Assembly (NCBI RefSeq): GCF_003290185.1
Contig: NZ_QNFY01000005.1
Span: forward strand, 248,001-312,000
Reading direction: 5' to 3'
DNA: 64,000 nt
From: Chryseobacterium lathyri
GTDB lineage: Bacteria; Bacteroidota; Bacteroidia; Flavobacteriales; Weeksellaceae
The notes below the pieces were generated by a model. That model was given only the letters and a program-made list of their open reading frames with translations, made no database searches and had not been told where the DNA came from. Both the position numbers and the translations under genes were made by a program. Below are positions 35,225 to 43,912 of this stretch, piece by piece; the stretch's first letter is position 1; the number at the start of each line of letters is the position of its first letter.

Positions 35225-36604
35225 TTAACATAATTGGTATTCCGGGGTAGACATCAGATTGATGATATTCATTTTTATACTTTTATCAGAAAAGTTTTTC
35301 ACAGAATCCATATCCAGTGTTTGGGCATTCTGAATCAGATAATCTTCACATTTTTTATCAGCAAATACTTTTTCCAGCCTGTTCCAGTCTATCGTGATGT
35401 TGGGATTCTTAAATGATTTGTTCAAAGCGGTTTCACGGGATTTCATGCCCATGTCAATATCGTCATCCTGTCGGGGGCTGTATTCTAAAGGGCGTAATCC
35501 GGACCATATCTGTGGAATCTGCAATCTCAGCATCAGGGTAGAGCTGTCTATCCATGACCTTCCGTTGGGCCATCCGGCTACGTTGGGAGGGTAGAGTAGC
35601 ATTTGTCCCAGAAGCTTCTGATAAACGATGAGATTTTCCGGATTCTGAATGTTCATGGGAAGCATCCGCATCATGCCGGCCATCAGTTCTACAGGAGATT
35701 TTATTCTGTTTCCGATATTCTTTTGCGTGTAGAACCATGAACTTGAGAAAATTTCAGTCATAAGCTTTTTGATATCATATCCGGAATTGTAAAAGTCTGC
35801 ACTTAACTGATCCACAATAGGACTGTCTACATTTTCATTAACGAAGAACTTATATATTTTTGTGGTAATAAACCTGGCTGTGGCTTTCTGTTCAAGGATA
35901 ATATTTAAAATGTCAGTTCCGGTAAAATTTCCGGTTTTCCCTAAAAATATTTTAGAACCTTCATCATGCAGGTTTTTTCTTTCTTTAAAATAGCCTTCTT
36001 TGTCATAACCCCATCCTGTAAATGCTCTTGCGCCTTCCCTGATATCTTTTTCAGTGTAATTTCCCCTTCCCATGGTAAATAATTCCATCACTTCGCGGGC
36101 AAAGTTTTCATTTGGGTGGCCTTTCTTGTTTTGCTGGTTGTTGAGGAAATTCAGCATTGCCGGCGACTGGCTTACTTCAAAGAGAAGATCTTTAAAATTG
36201 CCCAACGCATTCTTCCTGATCGTATTAAGGAGCTGTTTATTGAATTTTGAATTATTGATTCTTGTTGCAAAATGTCCATGCCAGAAAAATGACATTTTTT
36301 CTCTCATCTGCTCCTTGCTGTTCACCATTCTGTCCAGAAAATTAAGGTTCAGTTCATTATTTTGCTGCCTGCTGATGCGCTGCATTTCTTTTCTTTGTTC
36401 TGCAGGGGTTTTACCGACCATCATATCCTCTTGAATAAAAGTGTCGGGAGTATTATAATTAACTTCTGTAAAGTTTTCTTCTTTAAATAAATCATCAGTC
36501 AGCACCTTTATACTCTTGTTTTTAAGATCACCGATCTGGTTGATTCCGACTCCGAAACCGGCACGCCAGAGAAGATGTTTATTATGTAATAATGAATCAG
36601 GCAT
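35225..36604 (-). CDS. DUF1800 family protein
   Basis: 459 residues. Diagnostic blocks are LLWRAGFGVGINQIGDL near 11-27, MREKMSFFWHGHFATR near 95-110, NFAREVMELFTMGRGNYTEKDIREGARAFTGWGY near 163-196, and LLYPPNVAGWPNGRSWIDSST near 332-352, all typical of DUF1800. No signal peptide is evident at this start, although the DUF1501 partner is Tat-exported. The two genes are in the same orientation 185 bases apart with an inverted repeat between, so they may be one transcription unit. Function of the family is not known. Confidence 0.93.
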   Translation of the reverse strand: MPDSLLHNKHLLWRAGFGVGINQIGDLKNKSIKVLTDDLFKEENFTEVNYNTPDTFIQEDMMVGKTPAEQRKEMQRISRQQNNELNLNFLDRMVNSKEQMREKMSFFWHGHFATRINNSKFNKQLLNTIRKNALGNFKDLLFEVSQSPAMLNFLNNQQNKKGHPNENFAREVMELFTMGRGNYTEKDIREGARAFTGWGYDKEGYFKERKNLHDEGSKIFLGKTGNFTGTDILNIILEQKATARFITTKIYKFFVNENVDSPIVDQLSADFYNSGYDIKKLMTEIFSSSWFYTQKNIGNRIKSPVELMAGMMRMLPMNIQNPENLIVYQKLLGQMLLYPPNVAGWPNGRSWIDSSTLMLRLQIPQIWSGLRPLEYSPRQDDDIDMGMKSRETALNKSFKNPNITIDWNRLEKVFADKKCEDYLIQNAQTLDMDSVKNFSDKSIKMNIINLMSTPEYQLC

Positions 36605-36840
36605 GGTGGAGATTTAATTTTTTGATTAAATAGAACGGAAAAGGTTAAAATAATAACGGTTAAGATTTCTTAATATTATCTTTTTTTAAGATTTAATTTA
36701 AACAATCATTTGAATTTATTATAAATTAACATATTGATAATCATTATATTGTAATGCAATTGAATGTTAAAGTCGAAAAAAAGGCCTCCCTTGGCATGAT
36801 TTTTACAGCTTATTGGAATAGTAAAATTAAAATTAGAGTT

Positions 36841-37404
36841 ATGAAAATGTTAAAACAAGCAATAGTACTGGCTGCAATCTTGACAGCAGGTATCGCAAGC
36901 CCACAGAACTCAAAGATGAATAATATGATCAAAGTAGGTGCGAATGTTGGTTTAGCAGTGCCTGCGGATAATCTTTCTGCAGCAGCAGGTGTAGATGTAT
37001 CTTACCAGAATTTGATCACTCCAGGATTTGGATTAGGTATTGCAACAGGGTATACTCACTATTTCGGAAAAAGCAACAACGGTTATGATAACAACGATGT
37101 AGGAGTAATTCCTGTAGGAGCTTTAATAAGAATTTATCCTAAACAGACTGGTTTCTATTTTGGAACAGACTTAGGATATGGTTTTCTTGTAGGAGATGAT
37201 AAAGTAGCTTCCAACAGTTCTGCTGACAGACCGGACGGAGGTTTTTACATCAAGCCGGAGATCGGATACCACAACAGAGACTGGAATTTCTTCGTACAGT
37301 ATCAGAAGGTTTTTGTAGGAGATAAAGGAGATATTGCAGGACAGGATTATAATGTGGGGAATATCGGAGTAGGATTCGGATACAATATTCCATTAGGAAA
37401 GTAG
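36841..37404 (+). CDS. outer-membrane beta-barrel-like protein
   Basis: 187 residues from ATG 36841. MKMLKQAIVLAAILTAGIAS gives a Sec signal with cleavage near ASPQ; the earlier in-frame ATG at 36754 is not signal-like. The mature chain alternates Gly and aromatic residues (GFGLGIATGYTHYFG, GFYFGTDLGYGFLVGDDK, NIGVGFGYNIPLGK), and ends in a hydrophobic strand, as in small OmpX/OmpA-like porin folds of about 8 strands. The last residues are PLGK, not the aromatic usual for BAM substrates. Function unknown. It is divergent from the DUF1800 gene. Confidence 0.8.
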   Translation: MKMLKQAIVLAAILTAGIASPQNSKMNNMIKVGANVGLAVPADNLSAAAGVDVSYQNLITPGFGLGIATGYTHYFGKSNNGYDNNDVGVIPVGALIRIYPKQTGFYFGTDLGYGFLVGDDKVASNSSADRPDGGFYIKPEIGYHNRDWNFFVQYQKVFVGDKGDIAGQDYNVGNIGVGFGYNIPLGK

Positions 37405-37519
37405 TTAGATTTTTATATAAACAATTATTAGCCAAAACCTTTTTATGAAAATGAAAAGGTTTTTTGCTTCCCTGCAAGATTTACGAAAACTATTATTATA
37501 TTTGATAAAATTTGAGGTT

Positions 37520-38569
37520 ATGATTTTGAATCCAAAATTTCCGCTTTATTTACCAGGAGTAGAGAACAGTAATAATGATAATGTCACTATCATTGGAGCA
37601 AGTCTCCGTGAAGATATAACAATCTTAGGCTATTTTGTTTCCAGTAACGGAGGCCTTGAGATTAAAATTCAGAATGAGTATAACACTAAAGATTACACTT
37701 CATTTTCTGACATACTAAGAAAATTCATACAAGATAACCAACTGGACAATGTGAAGCGTCTGGCAGTGGCTGTACCGGGACCTGTAATTAATGGCAAAAG
37801 TAGCCCTGCACGATTGGGCTGGGACCTGGATATTGAAGAATATACCAGAGACTTCGGATTCGAGAAAGGGGATATGCTGAATGACCTTGAAGCGTCAGCC
37901 TATGGAATGGGACTTCTTGAGGACAGCGATCTGGATCCTATTTATACCGGCGGACATCTTGAAAAAGGAAATGTAGCGATCCTTGCTCCCGGAAACGGAC
38001 TGGGTGAAGCCGGATATTTCTTTGACGGAAAAAACCTGAGACCTTTTGCAACAGAAGGAGGACACTCAGAATTCTCACCAAGAACAAATGTTGAGGTAGA
38101 ATTTTATCAGTTCTTAAATAATATCTATGGTATTGTAAGCTGGGAGAATGTACTCTCTAAAACCGGTCTTTTCAATATCTACAGATTCTTGAGAGACGTA
38201 AAAAGGCATCCCGAACCGGAATGGCTTGCAGAACGTCTTAACGGAGGAAACTTTGTAGAGGAAATTTACAAAGCTGCGGTGGAAGATGATGTGCTGATTT
38301 GTAAAATTGCCTTAGACACCTTCGTGGAATTCCTTGCAAGAGAAGCCAATAACCTTGTACTGAAACTTAAGGCTACCGGAGGACTTCTGATCGCAGGAGA
38401 TATCCCGCAGGTGATCAGAGAATATATCGACAAAGGTAAATTCTATGATAAGTTCAAGATCAGCGATAAGATGGAAGCATTACTGAAAAGCACACCCATT
38501 TATCTGATTAAACAGAATCATACGGCATTAAAAGGAGCCGCTCTGTACACTGCCTACTATCAAAATTAA
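37520..38569 (+). CDS. glk: glucokinase (ROK-independent, PF02685 type)
   Basis: Phosphorylates glucose with ATP at the head of glycolysis. 349 residues from ATG 37520 (MILNPKFPLYLPGVENSNND); the frame opens at 37445 but the additional 25 residues overlap the promoter region. Signature elements: LAVAVPGPVINGK near 85-97, WDLDIEEY near 105, MLNDLEASAYGMGLLE near 120-135, GNVAILAPGNGLGEAGYFFDG near 150-170, and EGGHSEFSPR near 180-189 with sugar-binding residues. The ending ALKGAALYTAY is typical. A strong terminator follows. Confidence 0.9.
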   Translation: MILNPKFPLYLPGVENSNNDNVTIIGASLREDITILGYFVSSNGGLEIKIQNEYNTKDYTSFSDILRKFIQDNQLDNVKRLAVAVPGPVINGKSSPARLGWDLDIEEYTRDFGFEKGDMLNDLEASAYGMGLLEDSDLDPIYTGGHLEKGNVAILAPGNGLGEAGYFFDGKNLRPFATEGGHSEFSPRTNVEVEFYQFLNNIYGIVSWENVLSKTGLFNIYRFLRDVKRHPEPEWLAERLNGGNFVEEIYKAAVEDDVLICKIALDTFVEFLAREANNLVLKLKATGGLLIAGDIPQVIREYIDKGKFYDKFKISDKMEALLKSTPIYLIKQNHTALKGAALYTAYYQN

Positions 38570-38574
38570 CATAC

Positions 38575-38603
38575 AAAACTCCGAAACTTTCGGAGTTTTT
38601 TTA
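38575..38603 (+). terminator. glucokinase gene terminator
   Basis: AAAACTCCGAAA pairs with TTTCGGAGTTTT with almost no loop beyond CT and continues in T. It starts six bases past the stop codon. Confidence 0.88.
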
Positions 38604-38675
38604 TGGACTGATATTATTCATAAAAATAATTGATTTTATTGATATACATCAATGAAATCTATCAGATAAGTTGGC

Positions 38676-38683
38676 TACATTTG
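38676..38683 (+). promoter_or_regulatory. -7 box before the first YceI gene
   Basis: TACATTTG matches TAnnTTTG and is followed by CACC, as at several promoters here; it lies 31 bases before the ATG. A good -33 TTG at the proper spacing is not visible. Confidence 0.5.
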
Positions 38684-38714
38684 CACCATTAAACAAGTAA
38701 ATAACTTATTCAAA

Positions 38715-39281
38715 ATGAAAAAAATATTCTTATTAGCGGTTTTAGCTGGTGGCCTTGCATTCGGACAGTCAAAAAAAGTAGTGGCATCTGATGTTCACTG
38801 GTGGGGATACAAAGTAGCAAAATCTGAGGCAAGTTCTCATGACGGTACAGTGAAAGTAAAATCCGGAGACATGATCATGAAGGGGAATAACCTTGTAGGA
38901 GGAAGCTTTGTACTGGATATGACTTCCATCAACTCAACCGACCTTACCGGAGAATACCAGCAGAAATTAAACGGACATCTTAAGAACGGTGACTTTTTTG
39001 AGGTTGAAAAATTTCCAACTGCTTCTTTCAAAATCACTTCTGTAAAGAAAAACAGCGATAAAATCTATAATTCTTTAGTAACTGGAAACCTTACCGTTAA
39101 AGGAAAGACAAATCCTATTACTTTCCCTGCAAAAATTGCTTATAGCAAAGGAGTGGTAAGTCTGGTTTCTGAAAAATTCTCTTTCGACAGACAGAAATTT
39201 GATGTGGCTTACAAATCTACAATGCAGGATGTTTTTGTGAAAGATGACATCGAAATGCTTGTAAAGGTAACTGCTAAATAA
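38715..39281 (+). CDS. YceI-family protein, exported
   Basis: 188 residues; MKKIFLLAVLAGGLAFGQ is a Sec signal peptide. The mature part is a YceI lipocalin-like barrel: WWGYKVAKSEASSHDGTVKV (near 30-49), GSFVLDMTSINSTDL, FEVEKFPTASFKITSVKK near 95-112, and DRQKFDVAYKS. In other bacteria YceI binds isoprenoid quinones or amphiphiles in the periplasm. It is followed by its own terminator and then a paralogue, so the two arose by duplication. Substrate unknown. Confidence 0.9.
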   Translation: MKKIFLLAVLAGGLAFGQSKKVVASDVHWWGYKVAKSEASSHDGTVKVKSGDMIMKGNNLVGGSFVLDMTSINSTDLTGEYQQKLNGHLKNGDFFEVEKFPTASFKITSVKKNSDKIYNSLVTGNLTVKGKTNPITFPAKIAYSKGVVSLVSEKFSFDRQKFDVAYKSTMQDVFVKDDIEMLVKVTAK

Positions 39282-39301
39282 TTTAATCAAAAAAAGATTA
39301 T

Positions 39302-39330
39302 TAAAAGTGTAGAAGTTCTACACTTTTTTT
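39302..39330 (+). terminator. terminator between the two YceI genes
   Basis: AAAGTGTAGAA pairs with TTCTACACTTT and is followed by six more T. It separates the paralogues into two transcription units. Confidence 0.88.
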
Positions 39331-39359
39331 TATTTTTGTTGAATTGTAAATAAAAAAGA

Positions 39360-39989
39360 ATGAAAAGATTACTATTGTTTGCTATGATGTGTGTGAGCAT
39401 ATCATTTGTTTCTGCACAGAAGAAATTTGATAAGGTTTCAAAAGTGACTTCATCAGAGATCAGGTGGTGGGGATATAAAGTTGTAAAAACTGAAGCTTCT
39501 TCGCATTCAGGGACGGTAAAGCTGAAAAGCGGGAAATTCAATTTTGATAAAACAGTCCTTGTAGATGGAGAGTTCATTATAGATATGAGAAGCATAATGG
39601 CGGGAGATGTTTCCGATGAAGATCAGATTAAGCTTACCAATGATCTGAAAAGCACCAATTTCTTTGAAGTTAAAAAATTCCCGATCGCAAAGTTTCACTT
39701 GACTAAAATCATTCCTTTAGCAAACAGTGAGTACAATTCAACGGTGTATGGTGATGTTACCATCAAAGGAGTAAGAAAAACAATTACTTTTCCTGCCAAT
39801 GTATATGTAACCCAGTTTACAGTAGTGGTAGAGTCTGCCAAGTTCTCTCTGAACAGAAGAGATTTTAAAGTATTCTACCAGTCTTCATTGAAAGATTACT
39901 TCATCAAGAACGAAATGGATATCCAGTTCAGGGTTTCTACAGAAAAGCTTGATAACGAAAACAGGGTTCCTGTAAAGAAAAAGAAATAA
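39360..39989 (+). CDS. YceI-family protein, second paralogue
   Basis: 209 residues; signal MKRLLLFAMMCVSISFVSAQ. It aligns over its full length with its neighbour: RWWGYKVVKTEASSHSGTVKL, GEFIIDMRSIMAGDVSDE, FEVKKFPIAKFHLTKI, LNRRDFKVFYQSSLKDYFIKNE. It carries an additional basic C-terminal tail (NENRVPVKKKK). Ligand-side differences between the copies suggest different substrates or expression. Terminator follows at 40011. Confidence 0.9.
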   Translation: MKRLLLFAMMCVSISFVSAQKKFDKVSKVTSSEIRWWGYKVVKTEASSHSGTVKLKSGKFNFDKTVLVDGEFIIDMRSIMAGDVSDEDQIKLTNDLKSTNFFEVKKFPIAKFHLTKIIPLANSEYNSTVYGDVTIKGVRKTITFPANVYVTQFTVVVESAKFSLNRRDFKVFYQSSLKDYFIKNEMDIQFRVSTEKLDNENRVPVKKKK

Positions 39990-40010
39990 GTACAATATAC
40001 TTCAAATATT

Positions 40011-40044
40011 AAAAAGGGCGGTTTTTATAAACTGCCCTTTTTTG
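40011..40044 (+). terminator. terminator behind second YceI gene
   Basis: AAAAAGGGCGGTTT pairs with AAACTGCCCTTTTTT (one mismatch) across TTTATA. It lies 22 bases past the stop. Confidence 0.85.
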
Positions 40045-40290
40045 GTGGTATAAACAGGGTGTCGAGATTAATTATTCTTTAATTCGGTTTGCAATTCGAC
40101 CGTTTATTCAGTGGCGTAGGCACGATCCTTTGCCTCTCTTAAATAAAAGGATGAATAAAGGCTTCACGTTAAAAACTTCGTATGTACCAAATCTAACATT
40201 CTAAAAACCTTCAATAAGCTTAATGGTTCCAATAATGCACAACCAAAATTTAATCACTGTCTTTTCCTCCATTTTTCATAAATTAGTACT
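40045..40290. other. intergenic region, nothing recognised
   Basis: About 245 bases with a TTTATTCAG...GATGAATAAA inverted motif around 40105-40160 and otherwise no coding frame, promoter box or RNA gene that I can support. Confidence 0.4.
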
Positions 40291-40932
40291 ATGAAAATTT
40301 ATGTAGTAAGCGGTCTCGGGGCCGATTTTAAAGTATTGGAAAGACTGGAATTTCCCGAGAACTGTGAATTAATTTTTATAGACTGGCTCATTCCCGAAAA
40401 AAACGAGCCTTTTCATTCCTATGTCCAAAGAATGGCAGAAAAAGTAGATGATTCTGAGCCGTTCTGCCTGCTTGGATATTCTTTTGGCGGCATTATGGTG
40501 CAGGAGATCAATAAGCTGAAGCCTGCACAAAAAGTAGTCATCATGGGAAGCATTAAATCAGATAAAGAAAAATCTAAATTTATCAGGACCGGTGAGATTA
40601 CAAAGATTCCAAGAATACTTCCTGTCGGGATGTTTAATGACAAAGCTGCCAATGTGTATTCTGTAGTCAGAAAACTTTTTGACCCTAAAAATCCTAAAAT
40701 CCTTGAATATTTCAGAGTCAGAGATCCCTATTACCTCAAATGGTCTGTAGAAAAAGTTTCGGAATGGAAATTTGAAGAAACTCCGGAAGTTATTCAGATA
40801 TTGGGAGATAAAGACATTGTTTTTCCTATTAAATATTCAAAACCGGATTATGTGATTAAAGGAGGAACCCATCTTTTTCCTGCTACAAAACACAAAGAAG
40901 TATCTAAAATATTAAAGGAGGTTTTTATTTAA
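40291..40932 (+). CDS. alpha/beta-hydrolase fold protein
   Basis: 213 residues with a serine-hydrolase core. The nucleophile elbow is LLGYSFGGIMVQEI (G-x-S-x-G, Ser near 66). A late acid lies in ILGDKDIVFPIKYS near 172-185 and the His in KGGTHLFPATKH near 194-205. It begins MKIYVVSGLGADFKVLERLE, where V-S-G-L-G-A-D replaces the usual HG oxyanion loop. Compact size lacks a big lid, so small-ester or thioester substrates are possible but not shown. Cytosolic. The ammonium transporter follows 106 bases downstream on the same strand. Confidence 0.82.
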   Translation: MKIYVVSGLGADFKVLERLEFPENCELIFIDWLIPEKNEPFHSYVQRMAEKVDDSEPFCLLGYSFGGIMVQEINKLKPAQKVVIMGSIKSDKEKSKFIRTGEITKIPRILPVGMFNDKAANVYSVVRKLFDPKNPKILEYFRVRDPYYLKWSVEKVSEWKFEETPEVIQILGDKDIVFPIKYSKPDYVIKGGTHLFPATKHKEVSKILKEVFI

Positions 40933-41038
40933 AACTGCTTGCATTTTAATTTAGGTGTAATATTTAAGGGTTATTTGATTAAAATATATGTTTTTATAAA
41001 ATTTATATTTAATTTTGATGGGGTAAAATGTAAATTGT

Positions 41039-42382
41039 ATGAAAATTGGTTTAAAGTGGATCGTATCATTCTCAGTCATTACCCTGGTGGCATTCGGAGG
41101 ATTATTTTGGAGTCCGGTTGTTGATCTTCCCAATACCGGAGAATTTCTCAGTGAAGATAAAATCGTAGGGGCAGATGTAGCATGGATTCTTGCAGCAGCA
41201 GGGCTTGTACTTTTGATGACACCCGGACTGTCGTTCTTTTATGGAGGCATGGTAGGAAAGAAAAATGTGATCTCCACTATGCTGCAAAGCTTTATTGCGC
41301 TCGGGGTTATTTCTATTTTATGGGTCGTTGTAGGATTTTCCTTATCGTTTGGGGATTCATTAGGTTTTGAGATCAATGGTATACATTACGGAATCATTGG
41401 AAATCCCTTAAGTTATCCATTCTTCAGCCATGTAGGAGTGTTACCTCACAAAATGATGGCTTCCACCATTCCTTTCGTCCTTTTTGCCCTTTTTCAGATG
41501 AAATTTGCCGTTATTACTCCCGCACTGATCACAGGTTCTTTCGCTGAGCGGGTGCGTTTTATCTCTTATTTGTTGTTCATGGTGCTTTTCAGCATTTTTA
41601 TCTATACACCGCTTTGCCATATGGTATGGCATCCGGACGGGCTTCTGAATAAATTTTTTGGAGTAAAAGATTTTGCCGGTGGAACCGTAGTCCATATGAG
41701 TGCCGGTTTTGCAGCTTTAGCCGGAGCTATGGTCCTGGGAAACAGGAAAAATCCACACCATGAGCCTTCCAATATTCCTTACGTACTTCTTGGAACAGGA
41801 ATGCTGTGGTTCGGGTGGTTTGGGTTTAATGCCGGTTCCGCTCTGAGCGCAAATGCATCTGCTGCAATGGCTTTCGGGACAACGACCATTGCTTCTGCTT
41901 CTGCTATGATGACCTGGATATTCTTTGACAGGATCAATGGAAGGAGCGTTTCTGCATTGGGAGCCTGTATCGGGGCTGTAGTGGGGCTGGTAGCCATTAC
42001 CCCCGGCTGTGGTTTTGTCAGCATTCCGGAAAGCCTTTTTATAGGATTTGCAGCTGCTATTGTTTCCAATCTTATGGTAAACTCGAAAGCGTTGAAAAAA
42101 ATAGATGATACCCTGGATGTCTTTGCCTGTCATGGAGTAGGGGGAATTATGGGAATGATCCTGACCGCTGTTTTTGCCCATGGTGAAAATGCCAGCCTTC
42201 TTCATGGAGGTATTGAAGTTTTTGCACATCATATGGCTGCTCTGGTGCTTGTTTCAGCTTTTACATTCTTTGGCTCGCTGCTATTGTATAAAATTACAGA
42301 TTCCATAATTACCCTTAGAGTTTCCGAAGAAGCAGAATCTATTGGGCTGGATCTTTCCCAGCATGAAGAAAGTTTCAAGTGA
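41039..42382 (+). CDS. amt: ammonium transporter (Amt family)
   Basis: 447 residues, 11 membrane helices after an N-terminal hydrophobic segment. Family landmarks: ADVAWILAAAGLVLLMTPGLSFFYGGMVGKKN (48-79), QMKFAVITPALITGSFAERVRF near 153-174, the D-FAGG-TVVHMSAG stretch near 212-225 holding the first pore His, and DVFACHGVGGIMG near 360-372 holding the second. The C-terminus ends after ESIGLDLSQHEESF, the conserved cytosolic tail. No glnK (PII) gene follows, although amt-glnK pairing is common elsewhere. Some related Amt genes lie near serine/glutamate metabolism; here an azoreductase and Crp-type regulator are convergent. Confidence 0.96.
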   Translation: MKIGLKWIVSFSVITLVAFGGLFWSPVVDLPNTGEFLSEDKIVGADVAWILAAAGLVLLMTPGLSFFYGGMVGKKNVISTMLQSFIALGVISILWVVVGFSLSFGDSLGFEINGIHYGIIGNPLSYPFFSHVGVLPHKMMASTIPFVLFALFQMKFAVITPALITGSFAERVRFISYLLFMVLFSIFIYTPLCHMVWHPDGLLNKFFGVKDFAGGTVVHMSAGFAALAGAMVLGNRKNPHHEPSNIPYVLLGTGMLWFGWFGFNAGSALSANASAAMAFGTTTIASASAMMTWIFFDRINGRSVSALGACIGAVVGLVAITPGCGFVSIPESLFIGFAAAIVSNLMVNSKALKKIDDTLDVFACHGVGGIMGMILTAVFAHGENASLLHGGIEVFAHHMAALVLVSAFTFFGSLLLYKITDSIITLRVSEEAESIGLDLSQHEESFK

Positions 42383-42398
42383 TGATTACTAAAAAAAA

Positions 42399-42429
42399 CA
42401 GGGCATAGGCAGTAAAGTTGAATGCCCTG
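42399..42429 (-). terminator. terminator of the azoreductase gene
   Basis: CAGGGCAT pairs with ATGCCCTG; on the minus strand the stem is followed by eight T. It lies 31 bases past the azoreductase stop and converges on amt. Confidence 0.85.
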
Positions 42430-42459
42430 ATAAATACTCAAAAGGGATTTTTCCCGAGC

Positions 42460-43083
42460 TTATTCAATGGATTGGATGGCGCTGAAAATTTTGTTTTTTG
42501 ATTTTTCAAATACTTCGCCCCCAAACTCTTCATTATCTAACGAAAAAATGGTAATATCTTTGACTCCCATGATTCCGAAAATGTGTTTTAGGTAGGCTGT
42601 TTGAAAATTGATATGTCCGTTTTTTTCATTTTCTCCGTATCCTGTATCGCCCCGGGCAGATAATATAAATACTTTTTTGTTTTCAAGCAAACCTACGTAG
42701 TCGCCATCGGGAGCCCCTGATCTGAATTTCCAGGTTTCATTGATGCGCATTACCTGATCTATATAAGCTTTTAACCCACTTGGAACAGCCCAGTTATACA
42801 TTGGAGTTCCAATGACATACATATCGTGTTCTTTAAGCTCTTGTACCAGCTCATTGCTTAGCCGTAATGCCTTTTGGTTTTCTTCTGTCCTCTCTGAAGG
42901 CTTTTTAAAGGCTCCTGCAATCCAGGATTCGTCAATATTGGGAATACTGTCAATACCTGTTTCTCTGTACGTAAATATATCTGAGGGATATTTGGCTTTC
43001 CAGTTTTCAATAAAAAGCTGGGTTAATTTTCGGCTGTAAGACCTCTCATTTCTTACACTGGCGTTAATAATCAATACTTTCAT
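42460..43083 (-). CDS. FMN-dependent NADH-azoreductase / NAD(P)H oxidoreductase (flavodoxin fold)
   Basis: 207 residues. The flavodoxin-like fold is shown by MKVLIINASVRNERSYSRKL at the N-terminus (FMN phosphate loop), IGTPMYNWAVPSGLKAYIDQVMRI near 92-115 (flavin ring-binding loop, P-M-Y-N) and SARGDTGYGENEKNG near 140-154. These match AzoR/AcpD-type quinone and azo reductases. The Crp/Fnr-type gene lies 60 bases upstream on the same strand, so the enzyme could be induced by that regulator or co-transcribed with it. Confidence 0.88.
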   Translation of the reverse strand: MKVLIINASVRNERSYSRKLTQLFIENWKAKYPSDIFTYRETGIDSIPNIDESWIAGAFKKPSERTEENQKALRLSNELVQELKEHDMYVIGTPMYNWAVPSGLKAYIDQVMRINETWKFRSGAPDGDYVGLLENKKVFILSARGDTGYGENEKNGHINFQTAYLKHIFGIMGVKDITIFSLDNEEFGGEVFEKSKNKIFSAIQSIE

Positions 43084-43143
43084 TATGATGAATTTTATAA
43101 TAACAAAATTCCTGATTATTCATTTCTGAAAAATTGATCTAGT

Positions 43144-43722
43144 TCAAGAGGATTTATTTTTTTTCCGGATTCGGCTTATAAATTCGGCTGACACGCCTAA
43201 ATAGGATGCAATTAAATATTGAGGAACTCTGGAGGCAATATCAGGATAAGTATCTAGAAAATCATAATATTTCTGTTCAGCTTTGTACATGTTATTAAAT
43301 ACAATTCTTTTCTCAAGAGTTCCCAGGTAGCCTTCTAAAATAATCCTGAAGTATCTTTCCAGGGAAGGAATTTCCTGCAGCATTTTTTGAAAAGACTGAT
43401 GACTGATCTGTAAAAGATTTGTTTTTTCTACGGCCTGTATATTGTAAATGGAAGCCTTTTGTTTAGAAAAGCTGGAGATATCGGTTGCCCACCAATGGTC
43501 AATAGCTAAAAAAAGAATCTCCTCATTTCCGTTTTCTGAATTGATGCAAAACGCTTTTAAAACACCCGAAACAATATAGCTGTCATAGCGGCAGGTTTCT
43601 CCGTTTCTTAAAAGAAATTCACCTTTTTCCAATGTTTTTTCTGTCCAGAAGCTTTTGAAAACAGCTTCTTCTTCGGGACTTAACCTGACATGCTGTGCAA
43701 TATTCTTAATTAATGTTTCCAT
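43144..43722 (-). CDS. Crp/Fnr-family transcriptional regulator
   Basis: 192 residues. N-terminal cyclic-nucleotide-binding fold (residues ~10-125, KGEFLLRNGETCRYDSYIVSGVLKAF with no cAMP-specific arginine motif), followed by a C-terminal region with PQYLIASYLGVSAEFISRIRKK near 165-187, the helix-turn-helix. It lacks the Fnr cysteine cluster, so it is unlikely to sense oxygen through iron-sulfur. This short type is frequent in Bacteroidota, often beside small oxidoreductases; here the azoreductase gene follows directly. Confidence 0.9.
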   Translation of the reverse strand: METLIKNIAQHVRLSPEEEAVFKSFWTEKTLEKGEFLLRNGETCRYDSYIVSGVLKAFCINSENGNEEILFLAIDHWWATDISSFSKQKASIYNIQAVEKTNLLQISHQSFQKMLQEIPSLERYFRIILEGYLGTLEKRIVFNNMYKAEQKYYDFLDTYPDIASRVPQYLIASYLGVSAEFISRIRKKNKSS

Positions 43723-43912
43723 TTGAAGTGATTAAAAGGAGAGAAACCTATATAAATGGATTGAGGTGACCACTATAACTGCTAATTTACAAAAATACCT
43801 ATTATAAAGGCATTCCATGATTTATGAACTGTTATTAATTCTGAGATCCGGGAACACTTTTATTGGGATTTATCGCGTATCTTTGTTTTAAGAGGAAAAT
43901 GAAGAATTATCT

